From: Paraescarpia echinospica
Lineage: Eukaryota > Annelida > Polychaeta > Sabellida > Siboglinidae
Assembly (NCBI GenBank): GCA_020002185.1
Contig: CM034539.1
Location: 924,355 to 988,354, forward strand
Length of the DNA stretch: 64,000 bases
Reading direction: 5' to 3'
Both the position numbers and the translations under genes were made by a program. The notes below the pieces were generated by a model that did no database searches, was not told where the DNA came from, and saw nothing but the letters and a program-made list of their open reading frames with translations. Positions 32,180 through 44,237 of this stretch are shown piece by piece. Every line of letters begins with the position of its first letter. Within the stretch, counting starts at the first letter, position 1.

Positions 32180-34912
32180 AACAAAAGAAATGAACTAAAC
32201 ATTATGGTAGAAGATATTGACCCTCACATAATAGGTATAACCGAATCATGGGCAACCACCGATATATCAGATGCCGAATTGGGACTGACAGGATATGTAA
32301 TGTTTAGGAAAGATAGAATAGGAAGAAGGGGAGGTGGAGTTATTTTATATATTAAAGAATCTATCCAGGCTTATGAAATAAAATTAGACAGAGAAGCAGA
32401 TTGCGAAGAAGCTGTTTGGTGTAACATAGTTACAGGAAACTCAACGTTAACGGTTGGATTAGTTTATCGAAGTCCAAACATAAGCATAGAAGAGAATGAA
32501 AAAATACAAAACGCTATAAGGGAAGTGAGCAAACGGGACTGTGTTATTATGGGGGATTTCAACCACGGGCATATAAAATGGAAATCTCTACAGAGTATGG
32601 GTTGTGAGGACCACAAGTTTTTAGTTTTAGTACAAGATAGTTTCCTTTCTTAACATGTGCTAGAACCAACCAGGGGAGAGAATGTGTTAGACATAGTTTT
32701 GTCCTCACAGAATGAATTAGTTGACAATGTCAGGATATGTGAGCCACTGGGGAATAGTGATCACAACCAGATACATTTTACCATCAAAGTAAAATCAGAA
32801 AGGAATAGTAAAAAGCAGTACAGGAGAAATTTCCACAAAGGAAAATATAAGGACATAAGGAAATATTTAGCAAAGATAGACTGGAATAACACACTGAAGA
32901 ATAAGACAGCAACAGAATGCTGGAATATCTTAAAGAGTGAAATTGAACGCATCATCGTCAAATTTGTTCCCTTAAAAAACACGGGAAACGGTCCAAAAAG
33001 AAACACTTATCGAAAGAAGCCATTAGAAAAATTAAGTATAAACAAACGATGTGGAAGTCATATAGACGTACTGGAAATGACGAAGACTACAACATTTATA
33101 AAGAAGCACTAAACCAAGCTACAGCTGAAATTAGAAATTCAAAGAGAAGCTATGAACATAAATTAGCTTGTAATATAAAACATGACAGCAAGAGTTTTTA
33201 TGTGTATATTCGAAGCAACTAGAAAGTTCAGGATAAGGTTTGTCCTCTAGAAGATAGTGCTGGAAATATAATATCAGAAGGATTCTTAATGGCAGAAGAC
33301 CTGAATGAGTATTTTAGTTCAGTGTTTACCAGAGAAGACACTAGTTCACTGCCAGTACCAGAGGCTAAGTTCAAGGGGGCAGATTCAGACTATTTAGGAC
33401 AATTAACTGTAACCCCGGAAATGGTAGCTACGAAAATAAGGGCTATGAAGGATAATAAATCACCTGGAGTGGATGGGATTCCGCCCAAACTACTATTGGA
33501 AATTGTAGAACAAATTAGCGTACCGCTTGCAACAGTTTTCAATTTGTCATTAGAAGAGGGAGTGGTTCCTTTAGAATGGAAAGAGGCAAACATTATACCG
33601 TTATTTAAAAAAGGTTAGAGAAACAAGTCAGAGAACTATAGACCAGTGAGTTTAACATCAGTGATTTGCAAATTATTAGAAAGACTAATTAAAGATGACA
33701 TGGTGGATTTTCTTGTTAAACATAACTTGATAAACCCATCTCAACATGGGTTTTTAAAAGCGAGGTCATGCTTAACAAATATGTTATAAGCCTTTTTGGA
33801 AGATATCACTGCTGGGTAGATGATGGATCACCTCAGCAGATACTCATCTACTTCTAGATTTTCAAAAAGCTTTCTGACAAAGTGCCACATTTACCGCTAA
33901 AACTAAAGGCCCGTGGCATAGAAATGGTATAATTAACTGATAGAAAATGGCTGATTATCAAAGCACAACGGGTAGTTGTTGATGGGGAGGTTTCAAACTG
34001 GAAATCAGTTTTGAGTGGGGTCTGTGATCAGTACTGGGACTCTATATTATCTTTAATATATATCAACGATTTGGATGATGAAATAACAAGCAAGGTGTTG
34101 AAATTTGCGGATGATACAAAAGTGTTTAGAAGGATTAAAAGTGATGGAGATAGACAGCATTTACAAGATGATCTTGACAGGTTGATCAAATGGTCTGAAA
34201 AGTGGCAAATGCTGTTCAATTTTGGGAAATGTAAATGCCTCCACACAGGACATGGGAACGAAGAGGTAGAATATACAATGGGGGGTACTGTACTAAGTAC
34301 TACTGTAAAAGAAAAGGACTTAGGGTTAACCATTAGTGCTGATATGAAGGTTTCAGAGCAGTGCGGAATTGCAGCTTCAAAGGGAAATCAAATCCTTGGA
34401 TTAATTAGGCGAAACATAACGTATAAGGAAAAAGAGCTAATAATACCGCTGTACAAAACAATAGTTAGGCCTCATTTAGAATATTGTATTCAAGCGTGGA
34501 GGCCATATCGCAGGAAGGACATAGATATGCTAGAAAGAGTGCAGAGGAGAGCAACTAAAATGATACCAAAACTGAGGGATCTTAGTTATGAAATACGCCT
34601 AAAAAATGCGGTTTAACAACACTAGAGACCAGGAGATTGAGAGGAGATCAGATAGAAGTGTTTAAAATATTGAATGGTTATGAAAATATTGATAGAAATA
34701 TTTTTTTCTCAGTTAAGAAAGATAGAAGGACTAGAGGACATGAACTTACATTGGCAAAGGAGCAGAGTAGATTGGATATAAGAAAGTTTTCATTTTCACA
34801 AAGGACTGTAAATGAATGGAACAGATTACCTGCTGATTGTGTGGGTGCTAGTAGCGTGAATATGTTTAAAAATAAAATCGACACATACCTCAGACGGGCG
34901 GGATACACATAG
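32180..34912 (+). pseudogene. Broken LINE ORF2 (copy B)
   Basis: The endonuclease region (GITESWA, GDFNHGH) is open to a TAA at about 32651, where copy A has a Gln codon. A second in-frame stop follows YIRSN near 33220. A missing A in the run at about 32975 shifts the frame. The reverse transcriptase resumes at 33289 (SPGVDGIPPKLL) but has a stop at 33616 and several indels up to 34060; FADDTK and the C-terminal part are then readable to 34912. Not functional. Confidence 0.92.
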
Positions 34913-35019
34913 ATAAAAGGGTCGGACTCTCGATAAGCCAAAGGGCTTCCTTGTCCACCTGCCACCTAGAGTTAATTCTCTGGGTGGCAATCTTGTTAAA
35001 TCTTGTTAAATCTTGTTAA

Positions 35020-36068
35020 TTATTGGTATCAAGCAGAGATTAGGACGCTACCCACCAGGGGCCGCCAGGGATAACAGGTTCATTTGTTGATTGCGATGTA
35101 CAGCTGCCAACGCATGTAATAGCCACTGTGTTCAACGTTCCATTTTAGCTATATCTGTGTCTGCAATATCATGGCAAACAAGGATTTTTGAGAGATGACA
35201 ATTCCTCAAATGAAGGGAGAATTTAAACGCAGAAATGGTAGACTGTCCGGAAGAAAAGCTGATCTTGTTGAAAGGCATGTGGGACGATAATATGTGTTTG
35301 TGATAATCACACTGCGTCTTTGAGTTTGACTATAGGAAATGTATTCGCTTCGTCTTTGAGTTTGACTACAGGAAATGTACTATGGTTAGCCTGATACGGG
35401 TATGTGTTTTCGTAATACGATCAATTCCAAGTTAGGAAACGACATTAACATTAAATTAGTACGGTGAATGACGTATATTTTGAAACAACTCGGTGTTCTA
35501 TTTTTGACAGCTGTTCCTGTTAGAACTTAGACTGTTACATGGGCACTGGCAGACCACTGAACAGGCAAGATTTTGGTCTTGTCTTTTGCCAAAATTAAGC
35601 AAAATTAAGGTCTTGGACTTTGGCTTGTTTTGACTTGTAAAATTATGCTGGCATTTTGTCATATAGTGCTAACATGGTCCATGCTTATGACACTATTTAA
35701 TATTACTTGGCTGAAGACCAACTGTTATTGGACCTTAGGCTTTGGCTTGTGTATTTCTTATAACAACTGGTGTTACAATTCTGCAGACCTGAAGCATCAG
35801 CGGACTCATTTGCCATGTTAACCCCAAACATCTTATCATATCGAGACATCAACAGTGACAGTGCAGTATGTATTATCTTTGTGTGTATATCATTTTCAGG
35901 GTTGGGGTCCAGTACTTGTAGTTATGTACAATTGTTATTTGGGGTTTTAATTTATACAGTGATTTTACTTGTTCAGTTGTATTTGCCAGTTTTTATTTCT
36001 AGCATTCAAACTCTACTTAGTCATTGGGTTTAAGTTAGGCAAAGCTGTGTTGTTACTAATAGTAGTAG

Positions 36069-36100
<32 letters not shown>

Positions 36101-36175
36101 CTGAGAAATGTTAGTCTGTTCATTTGATGGCATTTCTCATCGACTGCTCAGCTGATGTTTATTTGCTTGTTATAG
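35020..36175. other. Unique stretch downstream of LINE copy B
   Basis: AT-rich sequence with a short near-duplicate around CGTCTTTGAGTTTGACTA (about 35308 and 35348) and a TG run at 36066-36100. No gene was found. This is the first sequence not shared with the right-hand copy. Confidence 0.5.
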
Positions 36176-36265
36176 AATGTGCGGCTGACTGCTCCAAGTG
36201 TTTTGCGGCAAACGACTCTTGCAACTCACCCTTAGTCTATGACAGTACTTCAAAGACATGCAAAG
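36176..36265 (+). pseudogene. Furin-like cysteine-rich exon 1 of a decayed extracellular protein gene
   Basis: The acceptor GTTATAG and donor GTATGT bound a phase 1-1 exon of 90 bp reading ECAADCSKCFAANDSCNSP and on to KTCK. The C-x2-C pattern is that of furin-like/growth-factor-receptor cysteine-rich repeats in secreted or cell-surface proteins. This exon itself is intact, but later exons of the same strand and phase carry stops, so the locus as a whole looks broken or poorly sequenced. Confidence 0.6.
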
Positions 36266-36685
36266 GTATGTACTGCATTCTACAGTGTTTGTTATTAATA
36301 CACATTCAAGTTCAACATTGGTTATTTGTTGTACATTGTGCTGGTGGTGCAACACCAGTAGACCAAATGGTGTGTTGAGTTTGTAATGATGTCCATCCCT
36401 ATACGTAAAATATCATGGGGTGTCCAACACAAACAACTGCATTGTTGGCAGAATAGAACAATACACTCAAAAAATTAAAAGTATTGTACTGCAAATGCAT
36501 ATTGAAATCTATATCACAAGACGAGCTGTACAGCGGAAACATGTAAATGGTATCCAGTTGCCTTGCAGATAAACGTGAAGCCTTCTTGTTATATGTCACA
36601 GTGGAACCGAGTGCTGTGAGACATTGCAGTGTTTCTGTGAACCACATACAATTCTGGGTTAAATGCCAAGTTCTTCTGCTTTCAG

Positions 36686-36775
36686 ATTTTGCTGACAACT
36701 GCGATTCCTGCACCATTGCTGATCAATGTACGACATGCTCGTCTGGTGATATGCTTGTTGGCATTACATGTTCAA
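36686..36775 (+). pseudogene. Furin-like cysteine-rich exon 2
   Basis: The acceptor TGCTTTCAG and donor GTAATG bound another 90-bp phase 1-1 exon reading DFADNCDSCTIADQCTTCSS, then GDMLVGITCS. It is intact and of the same module type as the exon 0.4 kb upstream. Confidence 0.6.
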
Positions 36776-37102
36776 GTAATGGATTACATTGTTGTGTACA
36801 ATACTTTGTCTGTATTATTCCCGTGTAAGACAAGTGTAAATATTGCAGTCTGTGTGAGAGCAATAGACAGACAACAACGTTCACACTGTGAATCAGGCAG
36901 ATGTGTCTAAATATGAGATACTACTCCCATGGTTAAGTCATACCAGAATAATTTGTTGTATTTTTGGATACTCATTTGACACTTTAAACATACCTGACCC
37001 TAGAAGTTCTTACAACATGACAAGGAAAATACATAATTTATACCTGCCAACTTTTTTTATTGAAATCCGGGAGATTCCTCAGGGGTTTACCACGCTTCCC
37101 AT

Positions 37103-38477
37103 ATTTAACAAGATTTAACAAGATTGCCATCCAGAAAATTTACTCTAGATGACAGGTGGACAAGGAAGCCTTTTGGCTTAACGAGAGTCCAATACTTTTT
37201 ATCTGTGTGTATCCCGCCCTTTTAAGGTATGTGTCAATTTTATTTTTAAACATATTCACGCTACTAGCACAAACACAATCAGGAGATCATCTGTTCCATT
37301 CATTTACAGTCCTTTGTGAGAATGAGAACTTTCTTATATCTAATCTACACTGCTCCTTTACTAATGTAACTTCATGTCCTCTGGTATTTCTATCTTTTTT
37401 AACTGAGACAAAAATATTTCTATCAATATTTTCATAACCATTCAATATTTTAAACACTTCTATCTGATCTGCTCTCAATCTCCTGGTCTCTAGTGTTGTT
37501 AAACCACATTTTTTAGGTGTATTTCGTAACTAAGATCCCTCAGTTTTTGTATAATTTTAGTTGCTCTCCTCTGTACTCTTTCTAGCATATCTATGTCCTT
37601 CTTGCGGTATGGCCTCCACGCTTGAATACAATATTCTAAATGAGGCCTCACTATTGTTTTGTACAGCAGTATTATTAGTTCATTTTCCTTATACGCTATA
37701 TTTCGCCTAATTAATCCAAGGATTTGATTTCCCTTTGAAGCTGCAATTCCGCATTGCTCTGAAACCTTCATATCCGCACTAATGGCTAACCCTAAGTCCT
37801 TTTCTTTTACAGTAGTACTTAGTACAGTACCCCCCATTGTATATTCTACATCTTCGTTCCCATGTCCTGTGTGGATGCGTTTACATTTCCCAAAATTGAA
37901 CAGCATTTGCCACTTTTCAGACCATTTGATCAACCTGTCAAGATCATCTTGTAAATGCTGTCTATCTCCATCACTTTTAATCCTTCTAAACACTTTTGTA
38001 TCATCCGCATATTTCAACACTTTGCTTGTTATAATATCATCACCCAAATCGTTGATATGTATTAAGAATAATATAGGTCCTAGTACTGATCACTGTGGTA
38101 CCACACTCAATACCTATTTCTAGTTTGAAGCCTCCCCATCAATTACTACACGTTGTCTTCTGTCAATCGGCCATTTTTCTATCCAGTTTATTATACCATT
38201 TCCTATGGGCCTTTAGTTTAAGCAGTAATCTTTGATGTGGTACTTTGTCAAAAGCTTTTTGAAAATCTAAGTAGACGATATCTACTGGTGATCCCTCATC
38301 TTAATGATGTCTTCCAAAAACATACCATATTTGTTAAGCATGACCTCGCTTTTAAAAACCCATGTTGAGATGGGTTTATTAAGTTATGTTTAACAAGAAA
38401 ATCCACCATGTGATCTTTAATTAGGCTTTCTAATAATTTGCAAATCACTGATATTAAACTCACTGGTCTATAGTTCT
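37103..38477 (-). mobile_element. CR1-like LINE, 5'-truncated fragment (copy C)
   Basis: On the minus strand it runs from the reverse transcriptase motif YRPVSL to the 3' hairpin and tail. FADDTK is preserved as YADDTK, but the frame is interrupted between 38.05 and 38.30 kb and near 37.49 kb. It is truncated at about 38477 next to unrelated sequence. The 3' hairpin keeps pairing through G-T pairs. Confidence 0.92.
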
Positions 38478-39153
38478 GACACCCCAGACTGCCTCCTACA
38501 CTAGTATAATCCCATGCCAGCAGCCTGGCTAAAAGTCTAAAGGGGATGCTGAGCCTGTTATGTGGACATGTGCTAACCCTCTCGACAATTAGTAGTCTAC
38601 GATCAGAAAATATAAACTGCAAACTTATAATATCAGCAGATTGCTGATTGTAGAGTTGAATGAATACCCCAGTCAGCCATGTACAGATCGTCACATTGAC
38701 CCACTCCAGTTCTGAGTTTTCGAACTGTGACTCAGTTGGTCCCTCACCATCTCAGCATTCCGGCCTAGCCGAGAAAGTATTCTACCCTGAACGGTGCAGC
38801 CTGAAAGAATCAACCTGTGAACAACTCATGTTCATTTGGTGCAATGGCAAATAGATGATAAGATCATACGATGCCACTGAAATGAATGCCAATGAAGTGA
38901 ATTTCATTGTTGATGAAATAGAGGTTTTTCTTAGTTTTCCTCATAAAAATATATTTAAAAAAACGTACTCGTTCTTTTACTCATACTCGAGAATGTACTT
39001 GTACTCGTACTCAGCTTTTAGCAATGTACTCGTACTCATCCATCACCAAAGTACTCGTACTTGTACTCATAAAAATGTACTCGGCCCCAGGTCTGCTGTG
39101 GACCTTGGGGGTGATACCATGGACATGGTGGGTGTGTCCAACTGCCCTGTGTG
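38478..39153. other. Unique stretch with a TACTCG-rich low-complexity run
   Basis: 38967-39083 contains many imperfect GTACTCGTACTC copies. No gene is supported. Confidence 0.55.
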
Positions 39154-39291
39154 TGTCAGTATCCTCTGTGGGAGCAACGGTAGCTGTTGAACTGCGGCGA
39201 CTGAGTTTGGCTGCCAGTGCATCTGTAACAAGGGCTTCTCTGGCACTCACTGCGAACTTGTCAGAGAGAATTGTCTCCCTGGTCGGTATTC
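39154..39291 (+). pseudogene. EGF-like exon with an in-frame stop
   Basis: The reading LCGSNGSC, stop, TAATEFGCQCICNKGFSGTH then CEL is an EGF-like domain (C-x-C and G-x-x-C spacing) interrupted by TGA at about 39187. The acceptor is probably the CAG before TATCCTC. The stop could be a true mutation or a sequence error. Same strand as the furin-like exons. Confidence 0.55.
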
Positions 39292-39704
39292 TAGAGTCTA
39301 GTTGTGCACCACACAGCAGTGTTCTATTAACTTACTTGTCTGTGTACAGTATATGTTGTGGTTGCAAGAATGTCATACGAGGCCTTGTTCAACTAGTCAA
39401 CCTTGTTCAGACCACTACTGGTATGCTGACCTTTAGGTGTTGGCACTGAGAGTGATCACTGCCTGGATGCATCGCATCCTAAGTAATAATAATAATAATA
39501 TTTATTTCTTTAATTTCATGATTAAAAATGTTAATTATTTATTGTTATCCTCTATAGGACTGCATACATACTAGTCCATGAGAAATTATATGCTGCCTGG
39601 TTTGCCTTAAAGATCCTCCATATTTAAAATATGCAATCTGTAAATGTGTCTTACTAATGGAACTGCTGTTATTTCTCTGAGTAAATGTGTCATCTTTTAT
39701 CCAG

Positions 39705-39816
39705 CTCCCCCTGACCACTGCCAGAGTTGTACAGTGAATGCTGATGGAGCTGCAGAATGCGATGCTGACAGATGTGATTCAAGATATGGCCTCAAGGTGG
39801 GCAAGAAATGCCAGGA
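39705..39816 (+). pseudogene. Furin-like exon with lost splice donor
   Basis: The acceptor TTATCCAG precedes a phase-1 frame APPDHCQSCTVNADGAAECD and on to VGKKCQ. Where a donor GT is expected the sequence reads ATTAGT, giving a TAG stop two codons on. A single change from GTTAGT would explain it. Confidence 0.5.
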
Positions 39817-40473
39817 TTAGTCACACCAGCTGTTGTTTTATTCAGGAAGGGCAACTTTTGACATGTCTACCACATTCTTGCAGCATGCACTGCAATTGTT
39901 AGAAATGTGTGCTTTTGCCCAGTCAATTCACTTTGTCAAAGTAGTCAGTATTTCAAGCCATTGTGTTATGGTTATAGTTAACAAAGCACTTTTCACAGTG
40001 GAATCTTGAACCAAATATAAACAGCAGACAAGTGATAGATGCTTAACAAGAGAATATTGTCATCTTAAACACAACACTGCCTCGCAGACATCTTCCATGA
40101 AGCTGTATCAATCAACTATATAAAAGCTTATTTGTGTAGGTATGATTGTAGTTAAGACACTACAAATGCATTCTCATATTAATGCTACACACAGGCATGC
40201 ATACATGCACACACACACGCACGCATGCACATAAATAGAAAAACATTGACAAATATCACAAAGTTGAGACTGTCGCGACCCAATGTAATAAATAAATAAA
40301 AGCTAACACGTAAATAAAGATATTAATAAATAATATGTGAATTCAACAGAGTGTCATCTCTGAAAGCATGGTTGTCCCACTGTTCACTAGACACAGCCAT
40401 GTTATATAAACAAATGAAGTCTATTTGCAGTAGTATTTTACCTGGTCATGACGTCATGACTTGTGTCTTGCAG
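39817..40473. other. Intronic stretch between furin-like exons
   Basis: AT-rich, with ACAC/GCAC simple sequence near 40205-40235 and AATA runs near 40285-40340. Nothing else is seen. Confidence 0.5.
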
Positions 40474-40672
40474 CATGTCCGTCCCACTGCGTAACGTGCT
40501 CAGATGTTGGCAGTGGAGTGATGGTGTGTTGTCCCTACTACAAGCGCAATGGTGATTAGTGTGCCTCATGTCCAGCCAACTGTCTCGAGTGCAGTGGGAG
40601 TGAAGGCGCCATGCTCTGCTCCAAGTGCAACTGTGATTTTGTCCTGGTGGATGACAGACAATACTTGCAACA
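40474..40672 (+). pseudogene. Furin-like cysteine-rich exon with an in-frame stop
   Basis: The acceptor TCTTGCAG and donor GTGAGT bound a phase-1 start exon reading ACPSHCVTCSDVGSGV, then YYKRNGD, TAG (40557-40559), CASCPANCLECSGSEGAM and CSKCNCDF. Two cysteine-rich modules are present. The reading frame at the 3' end also seems shifted (TACTTGCAAC lies in the wrong frame). The coding function is lost, or the sequence has errors. Confidence 0.6.
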
Positions 40673-41146
40673 GTGAGTATCTACAAAGTTTAACAAGATA
40701 GAGCAAAAACATCATATGGCAACTGAACTAGGAAACCTATAACTTACAGAGAATCCAACATTTTAATTTCTATGTGTAACTTACCCTTCTGAGATATTTC
40801 TCAGTTTTATATGGAAATCTGTTCACACAGCCAGCAGTTACACAACCAGCAGATAATGTGTTCCATTGAATACTTTCTATATATATATATATATATCCTC
40901 ACTGTTTCAATAATATTTATTTCTTTATACAAATAAATACCATGTTTAGGTGCATAAAATACAACATTGGTCAACACATTTAGATAGGATACAGAATGTA
41001 AATACACATATGTAAAGAAAATATTACACATTTCAATCATTGTTCAGATAATCTGAAATACATAGCAAATGAACTTAACAGAAATAAATTATTGTCTTTA
41101 TAAATGACAGTGGTGCAGTTGATTACTCACCCTATGTATGCTTCAG

Positions 41147-41212
41147 GTGCATGTGGAGAGAAGGGTAAATGCTACAGCCAGTTGGAAGGGCTGGTGACAG
41201 GTGTGAAATAGG
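41147..41212 (+). pseudogene. Short exon fragment of the extracellular protein gene
   Basis: After acceptor GCTTCAG the frame reads GACGEKGKCYSQLEGLVTGV then K and TAG directly before GTAAGT. A further fragment follows at about 41711-41778 (GIAVRDPMFNYETLSDALLE) with donor GTGATC, possibly the start of a LamG domain. Phase and strand agree with the other exons. Confidence 0.4.
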
Positions 41213-41307
41213 TAAGTCACTCTGCGTTTTACGTCACTTCACAATGTTTAGTTGAGAATTGAGAAGAGAGAGGTAGAAGGAGAAGAGGGAGACCATCAGT
41301 AAAATGT

Positions 41308-41664
41308 AAAGGTAAGTTCTTATATAGCGCAGTATCCAGTCCTTAGGACTGCTCAAAGTACTTTAAACTTTCTTTCTGGCAGACCTGTTTAAATGAAATC
41401 TCAATCGAGAGAACCTTGTTTCGAGTCCTTTGCTGTCGCATTGAACATTGAGCAAGTTCTTTCACTCTACATTGCTACAGTTCACTCAGCTCTATGGCTG
41501 CCTGAAATAGACAGTGGTGGATATTTGTATATGAATAGTGTTTGTGCATTAATTGTAGCAAGGCTGAATGCTTCCCAGAGAAGTCGAAATGGTGTTCGAT
41601 TGAACATGTCTGCCAGGGAGTGAAGTATAAAAGTGCTTTGAGCAGTCCTGAGAACTTACCTTTA
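41308..41664. mobile_element. Fold-back miniature element with AAAGGTAAGTTCT ends
   Basis: The left end AAAGGTAAGTTCT at about 41307-41319, with AGGACTGCTCAAAG further in, is mirrored by CTTTGAGCAGTCCTGAGAAC plus TTACCTTTA at 41634-41664. The arms share about 30 bp, and the left arm has an inserted stretch. The interior is AT-neutral with no credible coding frame. Family unknown. Confidence 0.55.
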
Positions 41665-41829
41665 TGTGTTCTGTCTCTTTAATTATGATTAATTATGACC
41701 ATTTGTTGAAGGTATCGCTGTGAGGGACCCGATGTTCAACTACGAGACCCTCTCCGATGCCCTTTTGGAGACACAGGTGATCCTTATGTTCAAGGCCCAG
41801 TCAGTTCGTTTGTTGTTCAGTGCGTTGAG

Positions 41830-42830
41830 TTATGTGTACCTAGCACGATGGAATGACAACAGAGTGTCATGATTTTTATCCTGTCTCCAGATCAATTCAG
41901 CTTTGCGACTATAGTGCTTTGAGTTCATCATCAAACCAAGTGGCCTCACTACCCTAGTTTTAGATTTGGTGGGTGTGTGCCTATCCAACAACTGTCTTAA
42001 TGCGGTATTGTATTCACCAGCTAGATGATTGATATCCGTGATGCTCAATAGTGCATTAGCTATACCCCTGAAGTCAGTGCTGAAAGCTTTGTTATCAATT
42101 TGTGTCAGTTTCCTATACGATATAGTACATGTCTCTAAAGGAGGTCTGGGCATGTTTACTCGATAACGCACAAACATGTGATCCGAGATCATGTAATCAG
42201 CCACCGGGTAACTAAGAAGTTCACGATTACGCCTAGTGACAATTAAATCGAGAGTATGACCAGATCTATGAGTTGCAACCCTAACATGTTGTTTTAAGTC
42301 ATACATACTCAGTACATCACACATTCTTATTGCATCAGCATCGATGTCAATATCCATATGAATATTAAAATGACCTACTACAGGAGTGATTGAGGGGTGT
42401 GAACTGCATGCGACAGGTAGTTCTGAAATTCCTCAAAGAAAGTAGCAGTAGTGACACGATGGTTTTACGAATACGGTGGTCGGTATATCACATGCACATC
42501 AACTTTCGTCTTTTCGCACAATAATTCATAGCAAATTAAAAGGAACATCACTTTTCAGCGAATACTGCCGGACAGTCTTGGATTGTTCTTGAGATGATAG
42601 CCACTGGGTGTTAGTTCCTCGCGTTTGACCGCATCACCAGATGTCAATCAGGTCTCCGTTATCAGAACGATATCAGTGTCACTAGTAATGATATACTCAC
42701 TGACGTCTGCAGTTTTGTTCCACACACAACACGGATTCACAAGAGCGAGTTGGATGTCCCTTGTCCGTCACGATGGTGTGTTTACTCGCTTAACATGGAT
42801 TAGATTGTTCAGATTAGCTCCAGTCCGAGC
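41830..42830 (-). mobile_element. Degenerate non-LTR retrotransposon fragment (endonuclease region), not the CR1-like family
   Basis: On the minus strand 42357-41830 reads an open stretch typical of the end of a LINE endonuclease and the linker to the reverse transcriptase (THRSGHTLDLIVTR, SDHMFVRYRV, LLDRHTPTKSKTRVVRPLGL). Just upstream, HFNIHMDIDIDAD and further up VLITETWL and NPCCVWNKTADV are readable in shifted frames. This differs clearly from the CR1-like copies, so a second LINE family (L2-like or a relative) is present. The reverse transcriptase is absent. Confidence 0.8.
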
Positions 42831-42857
42831 ATCACGAATATTGAGCAGTTTCTCTGT

Positions 42858-42970
42858 TGCTGTTGTTACTGCTGTCGCCATCACTGCTGCTGCTGCCGCC
42901 ATCGCTGCTTCTGCCACCGTTGCTGTTGTCGCTGCTGCTGCTGTTGTCATTGTTGATGCCGCTGCCAAAG
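42858..42970. repeat. Imperfect trinucleotide repeat (GCT/GTT/GCC)
   Basis: A GCTGCTGTTGTC-like run next to the LINE endonuclease fragment. The translations are Ala/Thr or Ala/Val runs and have no other support as protein. Confidence 0.8.
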
Positions 42971-44237
42971 TTGCATGCGAGGTTGCGTCATCACTGTGCA
43001 TAATTGAAGTTGTGCAGATATCAGTGGTGTATGTGTAATGTTGCCATAAAATATATTAGTTAACACCGTTGGCACCCGAGAATGCAGCTTTATGAAAGTT
43101 CCTATCGAATAAAGTTAATGTCGGAATCGAATGATAGTGGTTAATTCTGCAGGGTCAGTGTGTTTTTGCCATGGAACAAATCTTTAATAACCGAAGCGTT
43201 TGTAGAGTCTTTAGCGGTATCGTTTGTTTGGCCTTCATTGCAATGACCCCGATGGCATGCAGTTCTTGACTGGTGAAAGCCAGCATGTTTACAAACAGTC
43301 TGTTAAGCGTAAACACTGATTTAACAATGGGAAAGTAATTTTACTTATTTATTCACTTATTTTAATAAAAAATAGGTTTCAGTATATGTTATGTTCCAAA
43401 TGGTGGCAACTGAAGACTCCAGTTAGAAAATGATGATGCAAGATTCCCAACATTAAAACATACTGATTTTACTTTAACCAATGTGAATTTTAAAGCATTT
43501 ATTTCAGTTTAAAAATAAAACCCTGGTACTTGTGATATTAGCTGTTGTATGAGTAGATCAATATGGATGATGTGTTCACTTCAGAACTGGGAGAAAAGGA
43601 AGTCTTGAGATCGATGGATTCAGCTTTGCAGAGGGAGAAACTGGAGGAGTATCATGCATGCTGAACACACGCGGCAACATGTAAATTGGTAAGTCTCACA
43701 AATATATTGTACTTAAAAATGCAGCATGGAACAATCTTAGGAAATATGCATGGCATTGCATACAACTGTCCCAAGTTATGCAATCTTCATCAACTGTCTC
43801 ATATAAATCCTTCTTCAAACCGTCTCTTGCGTCTCTGTAGGTAGCGCCATGTGTCACACAAAATACCAGACTAAGCACTTGGCTTCTTACCTAACCGTGA
43901 AAATGATCACAATACAAATAACTAAGTTATTTCTTCTGATGGATAAGTATTTTTTAGTTTGTATAATAATTGATGTATCCACTACATCGCGGTTTTGCTT
44001 ACATCACAATTTAATTTTGTACGTGACCTCCGTCAAGTTTTGCTTTGCATTAATGGTTATATATACGTGAATTACATTGCTATTGCTGCATGACATCTCC
44101 TAATTCAAACATTCCCACATACAGTGGTCACTTTACAAACTGCATTATATTTTTGTTATAAAGAAACACTTTTGTGACCAGAATTTCAACAAAATATTTG
44201 ACGGAATGTCCGAACCCACTACATATTTTCTGATGAC
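42971..44237. other. Intronic or unique stretch with a possible exon remnant
   Basis: Near 43563-43665 the frame MDDVFTSELGEKEVLRSMDS and onward ends in TGA after 32 codons. It could be an exon remnant of the extracellular protein, but boundaries are unclear. Otherwise AT-rich. Confidence 0.35.

Larger units (their letters stand above)
30843..35019 (+). mobile_element. CR1-like LINE (copy B), probably chimeric
   Basis: The element contains ORF1 with an esterase domain, a broken ORF2 and the 3' hairpin plus TTGTTAAATC tail. Up to about 33.40 kb it is almost identical to copy D at 50.22-52.79 kb, including shared stops. Beyond that point it differs often and ends in unrelated flanking sequence. 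Between 33.78 and 34.06 kb the reverse transcriptase frame is full of small indels. The exact 5' end is not visible; coordinates start at the ORF1 open frame. Confidence 0.93.

Noticed and set aside
42625..43038. Plus-strand ORF of 137 codons with Ala/Val runs
   Set aside because: It reads the antisense of a LINE endonuclease remnant plus a trinucleotide repeat.
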